NCBI GenBank assembly: GCA_963675945.1
Contig: OY780932.1
Span: 2,232,001-2,296,000, forward strand
Length of the DNA: 64,000 nt
DNA from: G963556115 sp963675945
GTDB lineage: Bacteria; Planctomycetota; SZUA-567
Direction of reading: 5' to 3'
Positions 54,339 to 63,284 of the stretch are shown here, piece after piece; the stretch's first letter is position 1, and every line of letters starts with the position of its first letter. A program made the translations under genes and the position numbers. The notes beneath the pieces are model-generated. The model saw only the letters and a program-made list of their open reading frames with translations, searched no databases and had not been told where the DNA came from.

Positions 54339-55943
54339 TTGATTCGTACAAGGTTTGCGCCGAGCCCTACAGGCAATGTTCATATTGGTAATATTCGAGT
54401 GGCAATATTCAACTGGCTCTATGCTCGGAGTGTGGGCGGAGAGTTTGTTATTCGGGTGGAGGATACCGATTTGCAGCGCTCTACGCCCGAAGCTATTGAG
54501 AAGATGTTCGGGGCGCTTAAGTGGCTCGGGCTGGAGTATGAAGGCGAGCCTTTCTACCAGACCGCTGCGGCTCAGACCCATAAAGAGGCGGCGGAGAAGC
54601 TTCTGGAGAGCGGCTTGGCGGTAAAGGCGGGAGAGGGTGAACCGGTATATCTGCGGATCTGCAGCGAGCTCTTTGATCCGGCATTTGTCAGTGAGCCGCG
54701 GGAAGAGGCTGAGATTAAGTGGAAGGGTGGAGAACTGGTAGCCGACCGCGAGACAATACTCCATACTGTAACCTCGCCCAAGAGTGGTGAGACCTACAAG
54801 ACGCCAGTGAACTGGGAGACACTCGCTGAGGCGCGACTGATACTTGAGGACGGCTCGGAGGTTGCGGCCGAGGAGGTACGGAGCAAACTGGGTACGGAGG
54901 TAGTGCCGCTGGCTGCGCACGCCGGGGGGACGGTCGTTGCCGTACGTTTCAAACGGCGTTATGTCTTCTTTGAGGATATGGTTCTCGGCAGGTGTGAGAA
55001 GCCGGTGGATTCGTTACGGAATCTGGTCATTGTCCGCAGTGACGGCAGCCCGGTATTTCATATAGCTAATGTGATTGATGATGCGACTCAGGAGATTACG
55101 CATATCCTTCGCGGTAACGACCACGTGGAGAATACTTACCGGCATCTCTTCATTTATAAAGCTCTTGGGCTTACTCCTCCGGCCTACGGTCATTTCCCAA
55201 TGATTGTCAATGCCAAGGGTAAGCCGTACTCCAAGCGTGACGGTGATGCGTATGTGGGTGACTTCAAGGAGAAGGGCTTTCTGCCGGAGGCATTATTTAA
55301 CTTTCTGGCGCTCTGCGGCTGGGCTCCGGGAGATGACCGGGAGGTGATGACCAAGGAGGAGATGGCAGCGGTCTTTACTCTGGAACGAGTAAATGCTTCG
55401 CCGGCGCAGTTCGATCTCAAAAAACTTGCCTGGATGAATCAGCAGTACCTTCAGCAGCTGGAGTTTCCGACTTTTGTCACTATGCTGCGAGCCGAGGCCG
55501 AGCGAGCAGGGCTGGATATTCAGTCCCGGGGTGAGGAATGGTTTGAGATTCTCGCTGGAACCCAGCGGGAGCGGATTACGCAGCTTGCAGACTTTATCAG
55601 CAATACTACGTATTTCTTCAGTGCGGAGTATGGGTATGATTCCAAGGCGGTCAAGAAGAATCTGCTCAAGAATGAGGGGCAGGGGCTGCAGATGCTCAAG
55701 CGTTTAAGCGAATTTCTGGCAGGTATTACGGAGTGGAAATCTGCGGTTATAGAGGCTGAACTCAACCGCTTTGCTGAGGAGAATGAGCTGATGATGGGGC
55801 TGGTGGCGCAGCCGCTGCGCGTAGCCTGTACCGGATCAACCGTTAGTCCTGGAATCGGTGAGACGCTGTATTTAATCGGTAAGTCTGAGGTGTTGGTGCG
55901 AATTCAGCGTACCCTCGATACGATTAAAGTTGAGGTTGAGTGA
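54339..55943 (+). CDS. gltX: Glutamyl-tRNA synthetase
   Basis: 534 residues from a TTG start preceded by GGAGAAG. The class I core is clear: RFAPSPTGNVHIGNIRVAIF with the HIGH-type motif as HIGN, FVIRVEDTDLQRSTPEA, HILRGNDHVENT and the KMSKS-type YSKRDG. A C-terminal helical anticodon-binding domain follows. The segment between about residues 100 and 205 (EGEPVYLRICSELFDPAFVS ... AAEEVRSKLGTEVVPLAAHA) is unlike the usual Glu/Gln-RS insertion and longer. It charges tRNA-Glu (and tRNA-Gln if the organism uses the amidotransferase route). Confidence 0.92.
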   Translation: MIRTRFAPSPTGNVHIGNIRVAIFNWLYARSVGGEFVIRVEDTDLQRSTPEAIEKMFGALKWLGLEYEGEPFYQTAAAQTHKEAAEKLLESGLAVKAGEGEPVYLRICSELFDPAFVSEPREEAEIKWKGGELVADRETILHTVTSPKSGETYKTPVNWETLAEARLILEDGSEVAAEEVRSKLGTEVVPLAAHAGGTVVAVRFKRRYVFFEDMVLGRCEKPVDSLRNLVIVRSDGSPVFHIANVIDDATQEITHILRGNDHVENTYRHLFIYKALGLTPPAYGHFPMIVNAKGKPYSKRDGDAYVGDFKEKGFLPEALFNFLALCGWAPGDDREVMTKEEMAAVFTLERVNASPAQFDLKKLAWMNQQYLQQLEFPTFVTMLRAEAERAGLDIQSRGEEWFEILAGTQRERITQLADFISNTTYFFSAEYGYDSKAVKKNLLKNEGQGLQMLKRLSEFLAGITEWKSAVIEAELNRFAEENELMMGLVAQPLRVACTGSTVSPGIGETLYLIGKSEVLVRIQRTLDTIKVEVE

Positions 55944-56001
55944 GGACGGTTAGGAAAATTGTTAAGTAATTTTCTGGTTTGATTATACGGATGATGTAAT
56001 T

Positions 56002-56030
56002 TTCAGCCGGTAGCTTTGCTACCGGCTGAA
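56002..56030 (+). terminator. Perfect 13-bp hairpin after gltX
   Basis: TTCAGCCGGTAGC and its exact complement flank a TTT loop. It resembles the 16-bp hairpin at 38475 (shared AGCCG..AGC arm and ATTACAG flank). There is no T-run on the plus strand. The rest of 55944-56326 holds no gene I can support. Confidence 0.65.
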
Positions 56031-56326
56031 TTACAGATGAGGAATTAGTCGTGTGCTTATTCCTTGATGCTGGAGTGGGGTGGGGGAAGCAGGTTGGAAT
56101 CAAGCAGTTCTTTTGTCCGTTGCTCGGATGAAAAGTAAATCGAAGACGCTGAGAGTAAGCGAGCAGTGGCAGAAAGTTTAAGCATAGGTAGCTGAGGGGT
56201 AAGGCTTAGAAAACCGCTTTGCGTTGAAATTCCCGGCTTTGGCTAATCTTTATTTTTAACTGTAGTGGTATAAGTTTGGTGGACAATAGATTCAAGTATA
56301 GTTATAATAAAATTAATGAGGCCATC

Positions 56327-56416
56327 ATGATAAAGCAAAAGAAGTATTTACAGGAAGTTAAAGAAGAAACAGTAAAACGGATTACTAGCAATTACTTGAC
56401 AGTACTGAAAACGTAA
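56327..56416 (+). CDS. Short lysine-rich ORF upstream of the nucleotidyltransferase-like gene
   Basis: 29 codons, MIKQKKYLQEVKEETVKRIT followed by SNYLTVLKT, ending 9 bases before the next gene, whose ribosome site AAGGG overlaps this stop. It has no clear ribosome site of its own. It could be a leader peptide, the remnant of a partner gene of the following nucleotidyltransferase, or chance. No homologue is recognised. Confidence 0.3.
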   Translation: MIKQKKYLQEVKEETVKRITSNYLTVLKT

Positions 56417-56425
56417 GGGCCTGAA

Positions 56426-57394
56426 TTGACCGAAATTAATAAAAGATTGAATATAGGTATTAGCCCTCCTGACTTAGAGGCAATAATAAATACTCTTTCA
56501 GAAAATGACAGAGTAGAAGAAATAATTTTGTTTGGGAGTAGAGCCCTGGGGGATTTCCGTCCTGCTTCAGGTATAGATATTTCCATAATCGGAAAGAAAC
56601 TGACCCTTAATGACCAGGCAAAATTATCCGCTAAACTAGAACAGCTCCTCATTCACAATTTTATCAATCTGCTTCACTACAACTCAATTGAAAACAAAGA
56701 ACTTATTAAGCACATTGATACCCACGGAATAACCTTGTGGTCAAAGAACAAAAATAAGAATAATCCATTTAATAATTATGCCAGAGAATATGATCAATGG
56801 TTTGATGCTGAACGTGGTTCCGTGATATTTTTGCAAGAATTAGATTGTCTTAAACAGGTACTTGAACCGTTGACAGATAATTGGCTTGAAGTTGGTGTTG
56901 GATCAGGTCGCTTTGCCGCCGCGCTTGGAATAAAATCAGGTATTGATCCGTCACCAGCCATGGTTGAATTGGCAATTGACCGCGGTATTAATACGGTGGT
57001 TGCAGTAGGTGAGGATATGCCCTTCGAAACTGCTGCTTTTGATGGTGTGCTGATGGTATGTATGATTTGTTTTCTTGATGACTTAAGTGCAACCTTACGC
57101 GAATGCTGGCGGGTATTAAAGCATAAAGGGCGACTGGTTATTGGTTTTATTCCTGCAAATAGTCCATGGGGAGACTATAATTCTCGAAGGGGGAAAGAGG
57201 GGCATAAATTTTATTCTTCTGCTCATTTTTACTCTGCCGAAAGTGTCAGAACATTGGCAGAGAACATAGGTTTTATTTTTAAAGTAGAACATGGATGTAC
57301 TCTGCCAATACCGGATGATGCAATTAATACGGACAGTAGTCAGTCGCCAATAAATCGCAAAGAAAGTTTTGTTGCATTTTTATTTGCTAAATAA
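56426..57394 (+). CDS. Degenerate nucleotidyltransferase domain fused to a SAM-dependent methyltransferase
   Basis: 322 residues from a TTG start with AAGGG upstream. Residues 1-105 follow the minimal nucleotidyltransferase (MNT) pattern, ILFGSRALGDFRPASGIDISI. The usual S-D-x-D metal pair reads S-G-I-D, so the first metal Asp is lost. Residues about 120-320 are a class I methyltransferase: WLEVGVGSGRFAAALGIKSG, IDPSPAMVELA and FDGVLMVCMICFLDDLSATL. MNT proteins normally pair with HEPN toxins; here the domain is fused to an enzyme instead. AT-rich and different in base use from gltX, so possibly acquired. Confidence 0.82.
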   Translation: MTEINKRLNIGISPPDLEAIINTLSENDRVEEIILFGSRALGDFRPASGIDISIIGKKLTLNDQAKLSAKLEQLLIHNFINLLHYNSIENKELIKHIDTHGITLWSKNKNKNNPFNNYAREYDQWFDAERGSVIFLQELDCLKQVLEPLTDNWLEVGVGSGRFAAALGIKSGIDPSPAMVELAIDRGINTVVAVGEDMPFETAAFDGVLMVCMICFLDDLSATLRECWRVLKHKGRLVIGFIPANSPWGDYNSRRGKEGHKFYSSAHFYSAESVRTLAENIGFIFKVEHGCTLPIPDDAINTDSSQSPINRKESFVAFLFAK

Positions 57395-58161
57395 AGTGTT
57401 CGCTCGTATTGATATTTTTGCTATGTCAGTTAAAATCTTAACTATTCAATTTATATTTCACTTTTATCTATCTGCAACACGACATGCACCTTTTTTGTTC
57501 TTTTTAAAAAATGTTCGGGAATCTCCTCTCAGATAAACCAATCTGCCTTGAACAGTAAATAATTATTCCCAAAATCATGTATCTTTTAGCGTTCCTGCCC
57601 AGTTTGCCAGTTGAAATGTTTTAAGTTCCTTTGAACCATAATTAATATTAATGGTGGGCTTGATAACGTATAATAAGTATCGCAAATTTGAGTCAGCAGT
57701 ATTGAGATTATGCGGGATTAAATTTTTTGGGTGGAGTGGCAATGGATCTATCGTTGCGGCAAACGTGACAGATAATCTGAAAACTCAGACTGTAGCAGAG
57801 CTTGCGGCTGGGTCAACGTTAGGGCGGAGAGCCAAGGTGTAGCCGGTTGGGTGTAGTTCTTCATGTTTTAATTAAGTTTTAATCTCAAGCCTTGCAACTA
57901 CTAAAAATTATTCTTAGTATTATTTGAAATGATATCAATGCCAAGCGTAATTAATTACCAGAGGTAATGTCCGATAAGAATTATGGTGTATTGATTTACT
58001 TGGGCAATTAATGTAAAATTCTATGTGTAAAGCTGTTAGGCAGGATGATGCAGAAAGAGCAGTAAAATATTTTTTCTGGATATAATTTTACTTAAAACCG
58101 ATAATACGGTGAATGGATATAATTTATATTATTAGCGTCTGCATGATAAGGACTTAGGTTG
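57395..58161. other. Gene-free stretch before the mreB locus
   Basis: No supported gene. A 25-codon minus-strand open stretch near 57433-57512 ends KKVHVVLQIDKSEI and may be a gene remnant. A 63-codon plus-strand frame at 57651-57842 shows no family likeness and no ribosome site. Confidence 0.4.
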
Positions 58162-58962
58162 ATGGTTGAAAATAAGCACTTCTCTCTTGTCGGAAGGCCG
58201 GGAGCATTGGTGTTCTTTGCATGGGTGGCTTTCTCCGCGGCGATATTCTTCGGCGCCTACTCTGTAAAGATCCTCTACAAATACCGGGCGGAGATCGAGG
58301 CCAAGAGCGCTATTGCCGGGCGTGAACGTGAACTATCCTACCAGCTTGAACGTGCTTCAGCAAAGATCGAGGAGACGGCTGAAAGCATTGATTGGGCGTA
58401 TTTTCAGATAGAACGCCTTAAGAAACAGAATGATGATATTCAGCAGAAGGCGACTAACCTCCGGAAACTGCTCTATGCGGCGGTAAAAAAGAGTCAGCAG
58501 CAGGAGACGTCTGAGGGTAAGGTTGAACGCGATTTGGTGCAGGCGGTTGAGCCGAAGTCAGGTAGATTAGCCGAGTCTGTATCGGAAGACGCCAGCGCGG
58601 GCGGGGTAGTTCTGCCGGAAGAGAAGTTGTTGCCCCAGCTAAGTAAGCAGGCCTTGGCCGAGAAGGGGATTGTCGAACTGGTACGCAGTAGTGATACCTT
58701 AAACAGTGAGACCAGTAAGACTGTTGCTGAGGTGCTCACTTATAATCCTAGGAGTAAGAAGGTATTTATAAGTATGGGGCGGAGTAATGGCGGTATCTCC
58801 GAGGGGAACCGCTTTGCGATCTGGAGGGAGGGTAAGCATGTCACCGATGTCCGGGTGGCGCAGGTGCATGCGGTGACGAGTACCTGTGAGGTGATTAGTC
58901 CGGTGCTTGGTGGATTGCACTCCGGGGATACGGCGGAATTAGTGCAGGCCTCGGCTTATTAA
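58162..58962 (+). CDS. Membrane-anchored coiled-coil protein upstream of mreB
   Basis: About 266 residues; an in-frame TTG at 58159 is an equal alternative start. One membrane helix (ALVFFAWVAFSAAIFFGAYS), then a coiled coil of about 70 residues (EIEAKSAIAGRERELSYQLE ... FQIERLKKQNDDIQQKATNL), a variable linker, and a C-terminal beta domain (KKVFISMGRSNGGISEGNRF ... AVTSTCEVISPVLGGLHSGD) resembling the FlgT C-terminal/S1-like barrel. The layout (helix, coiled coil, beta domain) is that of MreC, and the gene sits 54 bases before an mreB homologue. A role as MreC analogue is inference; sequence identity to MreC is not evident. Confidence 0.65.
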   Translation: MVENKHFSLVGRPGALVFFAWVAFSAAIFFGAYSVKILYKYRAEIEAKSAIAGRERELSYQLERASAKIEETAESIDWAYFQIERLKKQNDDIQQKATNLRKLLYAAVKKSQQQETSEGKVERDLVQAVEPKSGRLAESVSEDASAGGVVLPEEKLLPQLSKQALAEKGIVELVRSSDTLNSETSKTVAEVLTYNPRSKKVFISMGRSNGGISEGNRFAIWREGKHVTDVRVAQVHAVTSTCEVISPVLGGLHSGDTAELVQASAY

Positions 58963-59016
58963 TGTCTGAGCAGTTTTTGAGTGGTTATATTACAATATGA
59001 TGAGTGGTTATAACTG

Positions 59017-60078
59017 ATGATATTATTTGATAGAATATTTGGGCTGTTCAGCAGGGATATGGGTATCGACCTTGGAACCTGCAATACCCTGGTCTTTGTC
59101 AAGGGTGAGGGTGTTGTGCTCTGTGAGCCATCGGTGGTGGCGGTCTGGAAGGGTACGAATACTGTACTCAATGACGGACAGGCGGTCGGCACCAGAGCCA
59201 AGATGATGGTAGGGCGTACCCCGGGTAATATCGTTGCTGTGCGTCCGCTCAAAGACGGGGTTATTGCTGATTTTGAAATTACTGAAGCTATGCTTAGGTA
59301 CTTTATCTGCCGGGTGCATAATCATCATAAATGGGTGCGCCCAAGGGTGGTGGTATCGGTACCGAGTGGGATTACCGAGGTTGAGAAGAAAGCGGTGACT
59401 ATCTCTGCAGAGCGTGCTGGGGCGCGCAAGGTATATTTGATTGAAGAACCGGTTGCTGCGGCTATCGGAGTAGGGATGCCGATTGCCGATCCGGTAGGAA
59501 ATATGATTGTGGACATCGGCGGAGGAACTACCGAGGTGGCTATTATCTCGATGATGGGGATGGTTAATTTTGAGAGCCTCAGAGTGGCCGGGGATAAGCT
59601 GGATGAAGCTATTATCAGTTATATGAAACGCCAGCATAACCTGGTTGTCGGAGAATCCACGGCGGAACGGATAAAGATAGAGGTTGGAAGTGCATATAAA
59701 CTGGATGAAGAGCTTACTACCGAGGTGATGGGGCGTGATCAAGTAAAGGGCTTGCCTCGTTCGATAACTGTACGTAGTGAAGAGATACGTGAAGCGATAA
59801 AAGAGCCGGTGGATGCGATTGTAAATTCTGTACTCAATACGCTGGAAGGTGCGCCGCCGGATCTGGCGGGGGATATCTATACCCGTGGAATCTTCCTCGC
59901 CGGGGGCGGGGCGCTATTGCGAGGTTTGGATAAACTGATCACCAAGGAGACCAGGGGAATTCCGGTACATATTCCAGATGATCCGCTCCGGGCTGTGGTG
60001 AAGGGAACGGGAACCTTCCTGGAGGAGCTGGACCAGTTTGCGCCGGCACTTGAATCGCAGCATGGAGAGCGCGAATAA
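59017..60078 (+). CDS. mreB: Actin-like cell-shape protein MreB
   Basis: 353 residues with the actin ATPase motifs: phosphate 1 MGIDLGTCNTLVFVKGEGVV, connect 1 EEPVAAAIGVG, phosphate 2 MIVDIGGGTTEVAIISM and adenosine IFLAGGGALLRGLDKLI. Length and motifs match MreB, which forms membrane-associated filaments directing side-wall synthesis. The start ATG has no obvious ribosome site, so translation may depend on the upstream gene. No mreC, mreD or rodA gene follows; the preceding coiled-coil protein may fill part of that role. Confidence 0.93.
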   Translation: MILFDRIFGLFSRDMGIDLGTCNTLVFVKGEGVVLCEPSVVAVWKGTNTVLNDGQAVGTRAKMMVGRTPGNIVAVRPLKDGVIADFEITEAMLRYFICRVHNHHKWVRPRVVVSVPSGITEVEKKAVTISAERAGARKVYLIEEPVAAAIGVGMPIADPVGNMIVDIGGGTTEVAIISMMGMVNFESLRVAGDKLDEAIISYMKRQHNLVVGESTAERIKIEVGSAYKLDEELTTEVMGRDQVKGLPRSITVRSEEIREAIKEPVDAIVNSVLNTLEGAPPDLAGDIYTRGIFLAGGGALLRGLDKLITKETRGIPVHIPDDPLRAVVKGTGTFLEELDQFAPALESQHGERE

Positions 60079-60179
60079 GCCGGTGACGCAGGCTTGACAG
60101 TGGTTGGGTTATGGGTATTATTCCGGTTAGAATTAGGCTACTGATTCTGCCGTATTATTTTGACAGATAGGGAGAAGGT

Positions 60180-60899
60180 ATGGGGGTTGGATTATATAAT
60201 TCATTCAAGTTCTGGTTGCGCCGAATCTTTCGCTGGAGCGGGTCGATAGAGTACTACGGTGAGGAGAATTTGGTCAATAATGGTCCGGTGGTGGTAGCCT
60301 CAAACCATACAAGTTATCTTGATCCACTCCTCTTGGGGTGTACCTATAAGAAGCGGCCGCTGGCGTTTATGGCGCGCTCAACCCTCTTTACAAATAAGTA
60401 CTTCAGTTGGTTTATTCGGAGTGTATTTGCTTTTCCGGTGATGCGGGTTGAGGATGGAGGCAGTAGTAAAGGTGCACTCAAAGCTTTCGGTGAGAAACTC
60501 AAGGAGGATAGAGCAGTCGTGATCTTTCCGGAAGGTACTCGTAGCGATACCGGGAAATTCAAGGAGATGCAGGCCGGGGTGGGGATGCTGGCGGTGCGGG
60601 CGAATGCACCAATTCAGCCGATCTACGTAATGGGAGCTTTCTTTTGCTGGCCGCGCAGTCCGGGTATTGAGCTGCTCCGTCCGTATCCTTTGCGGATTTA
60701 TATCGGCGAGGCGATAATCCCGCGTAAAGATCTCAAACGTTCGCAGAAACGTGCTGAACAGGAGAGGATGGCTAGTGAATTAAAAGCCAGGCTGCAAGAG
60801 ATGGAAGAACGGGCTTGGAGGGAGTATCCGCAGGAGAAGATAGAGCATTTCAGGAAGAAAACCCTGGGAATGAGCTTTAAAAAAGAGGTGGCAGAGTAG
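60180..60899 (+). CDS. plsC: 1-acyl-sn-glycerol-3-phosphate acyltransferase (PlsC-type)
   Basis: 239 residues. The catalytic HX4D box is NHTSYLD near residue 41; the glycerophosphate-binding box is FPEGTRSDTGKFKEMQAGVG. A basic helical tail (KRAEQERMASELKARLQEME) ends the protein. It adds the second acyl chain in phospholipid synthesis at the inner membrane. AGGGAGAAGG precedes the ATG. A strong terminator overlaps its stop codon. Confidence 0.9.
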   Translation: MGVGLYNSFKFWLRRIFRWSGSIEYYGEENLVNNGPVVVASNHTSYLDPLLLGCTYKKRPLAFMARSTLFTNKYFSWFIRSVFAFPVMRVEDGGSSKGALKAFGEKLKEDRAVVIFPEGTRSDTGKFKEMQAGVGMLAVRANAPIQPIYVMGAFFCWPRSPGIELLRPYPLRIYIGEAIIPRKDLKRSQKRAEQERMASELKARLQEMEERAWREYPQEKIEHFRKKTLGMSFKKEVAE

Positions 60900-60919
60900 T
60901 ATTCTGCCACCTCTTTTTT
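60879..60919 (+). terminator. Strong terminator overlapping the plsC stop
   Basis: AAAAAAGAGGTGGCAGA pairs with TCTGCCACCTCTTTTTT around a 7-base loop that contains the stop codon. The T-run is part of the stem, and the A-run on the other side makes it bidirectional. Confidence 0.92.
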
Positions 60920-61123
60920 GAGAATATAACTCGAATTAGTCCGTCATTTCAAGGTTATGTGGTGCATTACCGGATAATTTTTTGCTTTTGAGGCTAAAGT
61001 CAAGCTGGTTGCGTCCGCTAATAAGAGTATCAAGCAAGGATGCTTACAATTTTGGTCATGGATGAATTTTTCTTGGTTTCCTGCAGGTGTTTGACTGCGG
61101 TTTACTTGGACGAAGGAATTCTC

Positions 61124-62338
61124 ATGTATGTAAGCAATGAAAACTCTACCTCTGGTGTCAGTAATTCAACAACAAATTCTAATACTACTGAGAATTCAAA
61201 CAGTAGTGACTTCTTCAAAGATATGCTTTCAAATGTTATGATTCGGCAATCTGCCAAGATGGAGTTCTTCTCCAAGTCTGTGCAGCTTACTGAGTCATCA
61301 GCCCTGAAATCATTCTCCCGGCGTTATCAGGAACAAGCCAACTATACTTTCAAAGCTAATACCAGCGCTTTAATCTCAAATATACAAGGATATTTTGAAT
61401 CTTCCTTGTCGTTTACTTCATCCTTTGCGATGCTGGAACAGTGGCTCTCTAAGGAGAATGATGTGCAAAAGACGCTCATCGACTATTTGCTTGATATGAG
61501 TAAGGATCAACCGGAGAGTACGGCGGGTGCAGTTAGTGAACTCTTTGGCGTACAGGCTGAGGTGCAGAATATTCTGGCGTCTATCCGTGAGAGTTCGGCC
61601 ATGAGTAGTACCTTTGTCTCTAGTGCGGTGACGGCAATCAATATGGAGGTGGATACCTTTGGCGCTGAGAGTGTATTCGGTTCACTCAGCATGGAAGTAA
61701 AGATGCAGAAGATCGAACAATATTCGGTAGATACTTGCGCTGAAGAGGATTTGTTCGAGAACGGCGGGGATATGATAGAGTTTGAAGGGAAGTATGTCAA
61801 AATAAGTGTATTTTTGAAATTTATCGATCCAATTGTTCTCGATATGAACGGCGATGGGCTTGATTTGCGTTCGATTGAAGACGGTGTGATATATGATATC
61901 AAGGGTGATGGCAGTGAGGTGCAGACCGGGTTTGTTCAAGGTGATGACGCCTTGCTCTTTCTTGATAGTAATGGTGATGGTTACTGCACAAGTGGTAAAG
62001 AATTATTCGGCGATCAGTTTGGCGCTGATAACGGCTTTGCCGCGCTGGCAGAATATGATGATAATAATGATGACGTAATAGACAGCCAGGATGAAGTTTA
62101 TAAAGAATTGAAGGTCTGGAATGACCTCAATGGCGACGGAAAGTCTGATACTGATGAAATTCGTACTCTGGAGGCGGCGGGGGTAAGTTCGATCGACCTC
62201 GGATACGAAGATATATCAGAAGAGAATGCAGGTAACAAAGTTACCCAGCAGAGCACTTTCACGCGCAGTGATGGTACACTCTCGAGAGCTGTAGATGTAC
62301 AGTTTCAGTACTCGGAGTATAACATCTTTGATTACTAG
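61124..62338 (+). CDS. Calcium-binding (EF-hand-like) protein of the type-I-secretion class
   Basis: 404 residues from the ATG at 61124 (AAGGA, 6-base spacing). The first ~45 residues are rich in Ser, Thr and Asn; a helical region follows up to ~230. The C-terminal half has the motif set common in haemolysin-type secreted proteins: DPIVLDMNGDGLDLRSIEDG, FDLDGDG-like YDIKGDGS, LLFLDSNGDGYCTSGKELFG and KVWNDLNGDGKSDTDEIRTL. The Asp-rich loops are EF-hand-like calcium sites. No classical N-terminal signal peptide and no RTX nonapeptides are seen. Export by a type I system is possible, but no such genes are nearby. Confidence 0.8.
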   Translation: MYVSNENSTSGVSNSTTNSNTTENSNSSDFFKDMLSNVMIRQSAKMEFFSKSVQLTESSALKSFSRRYQEQANYTFKANTSALISNIQGYFESSLSFTSSFAMLEQWLSKENDVQKTLIDYLLDMSKDQPESTAGAVSELFGVQAEVQNILASIRESSAMSSTFVSSAVTAINMEVDTFGAESVFGSLSMEVKMQKIEQYSVDTCAEEDLFENGGDMIEFEGKYVKISVFLKFIDPIVLDMNGDGLDLRSIEDGVIYDIKGDGSEVQTGFVQGDDALLFLDSNGDGYCTSGKELFGDQFGADNGFAALAEYDDNNDDVIDSQDEVYKELKVWNDLNGDGKSDTDEIRTLEAAGVSSIDLGYEDISEENAGNKVTQQSTFTRSDGTLSRAVDVQFQYSEYNIFDY

Positions 62339-62433
62339 AACGTAGTAAAAGGCAGGAAACTGCCGAACTCCTTCCTCTCCACGGTCAAAATAATAAGGCG
62401 CACAACCCCCTGCGCCTTACACTCCAAAACTGA

Positions 62434-62460
62434 ACACCATACCTAGTATGGTGTTTTTTT
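62434..62460 (+). terminator. Terminator after the calcium-binding-protein gene
   Basis: ACACCATAC pairs with GTATGGTGT across CTA and is followed by six more T residues. A second hairpin (AAGGCGCA/TGCGCCTT) lies 30 bases before it. Confidence 0.92.
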
Positions 62461-62592
62461 GTGCAGTAAAAAAACTAAATAAAATATATTATTTTCCTTG
62501 AATCTGTATATTTTATCTGTATTATAGTGATATGTTACTGGTGTAAAAAACAGTTGTACGAGTTGGGGATTTTGAGGAAAAGGAGTAGGGTT

Positions 62593-63078
62593 ATGAGTTA
62601 TGGCGTACCTGAGGTTTGTGAGCTGGAACCGAGAAATGTAGCTTATGTGTCATATGTGGGCAACTACATGGGTAATGTGGCGATTTTTGAGGAGCTTTTC
62701 GGGAAACTCTGTGCTTGGGCGGCTCCTCAGGGACTCTTGGATGTTGGAGCCAAATTCTCTGCAAGTTATCAGGATGATCCACAGACGACTCCGCCTGAGG
62801 AGTTGAGGCTTGAACTATGTTTGGAGGTGCCTGAGGGCACTGTAGGTGAAGGCGAGGTGGGAATAAAGATTCTGCCGGGTGGAAAGTATGTGGTGCTGCA
62901 TGCTGAGATAAGCAAGCCTGAAGAGTATGGGTTGACCTGGGAATGGGTTGTGCAGTGGCTGAGCGAGAATAATCTAGAAATTGATATGAGCAGACCGAGC
63001 TATGAGATGTACCTGAATAATCCCAATGAACACCCAGAAGGTCTACAGATTTTGGATATCTGTGTAAGTGCTAAGTAA
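62593..63078 (+). CDS. GyrI-like small-molecule-binding protein
   Basis: 161 residues from the ATG at 62593, which has AAGGAG upstream; the open frame extends to 62527 without a ribosome site. The pattern VCELEPRNVAYVSYVGNYMG, EVGIKILPGGKYVVLHAEIS and YEMYLNNPNEHPEGLQILDI matches the GyrI-like/AraC effector-binding (SOUL-like) domain in single-domain form. In AraC regulators this domain binds ligands; stand-alone members can bind gyrase or hydrolyse small toxins. Role here unknown. Confidence 0.85.
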   Translation: MSYGVPEVCELEPRNVAYVSYVGNYMGNVAIFEELFGKLCAWAAPQGLLDVGAKFSASYQDDPQTTPPEELRLELCLEVPEGTVGEGEVGIKILPGGKYVVLHAEISKPEEYGLTWEWVVQWLSENNLEIDMSRPSYEMYLNNPNEHPEGLQILDICVSAK

Positions 63079-63284
63079 GTCTTTCCCACATACAAAAGGT
63101 ATAGGGTGGAGAACCGGCTTGCTCTGCCCTGTACCGCTTTTTGCTGGGAGTGGCTTTGCAGGTAAGCTTTAAAATTTTAGTTCTTGGTTTATGGGAAGTA
63201 TAATGGTCTAAAGAAATAAGACAGTTGTTTAAGGTGGATAAATCCGATAGAATTTAGTGATACAGTATTCAAGGAGAATCCACA

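Noticed and set aside
57651..57842. 63-codon ORF between the methyltransferase fusion and the mreB locus
   Set aside because: No ribosome site, no recognisable domain, isolated.
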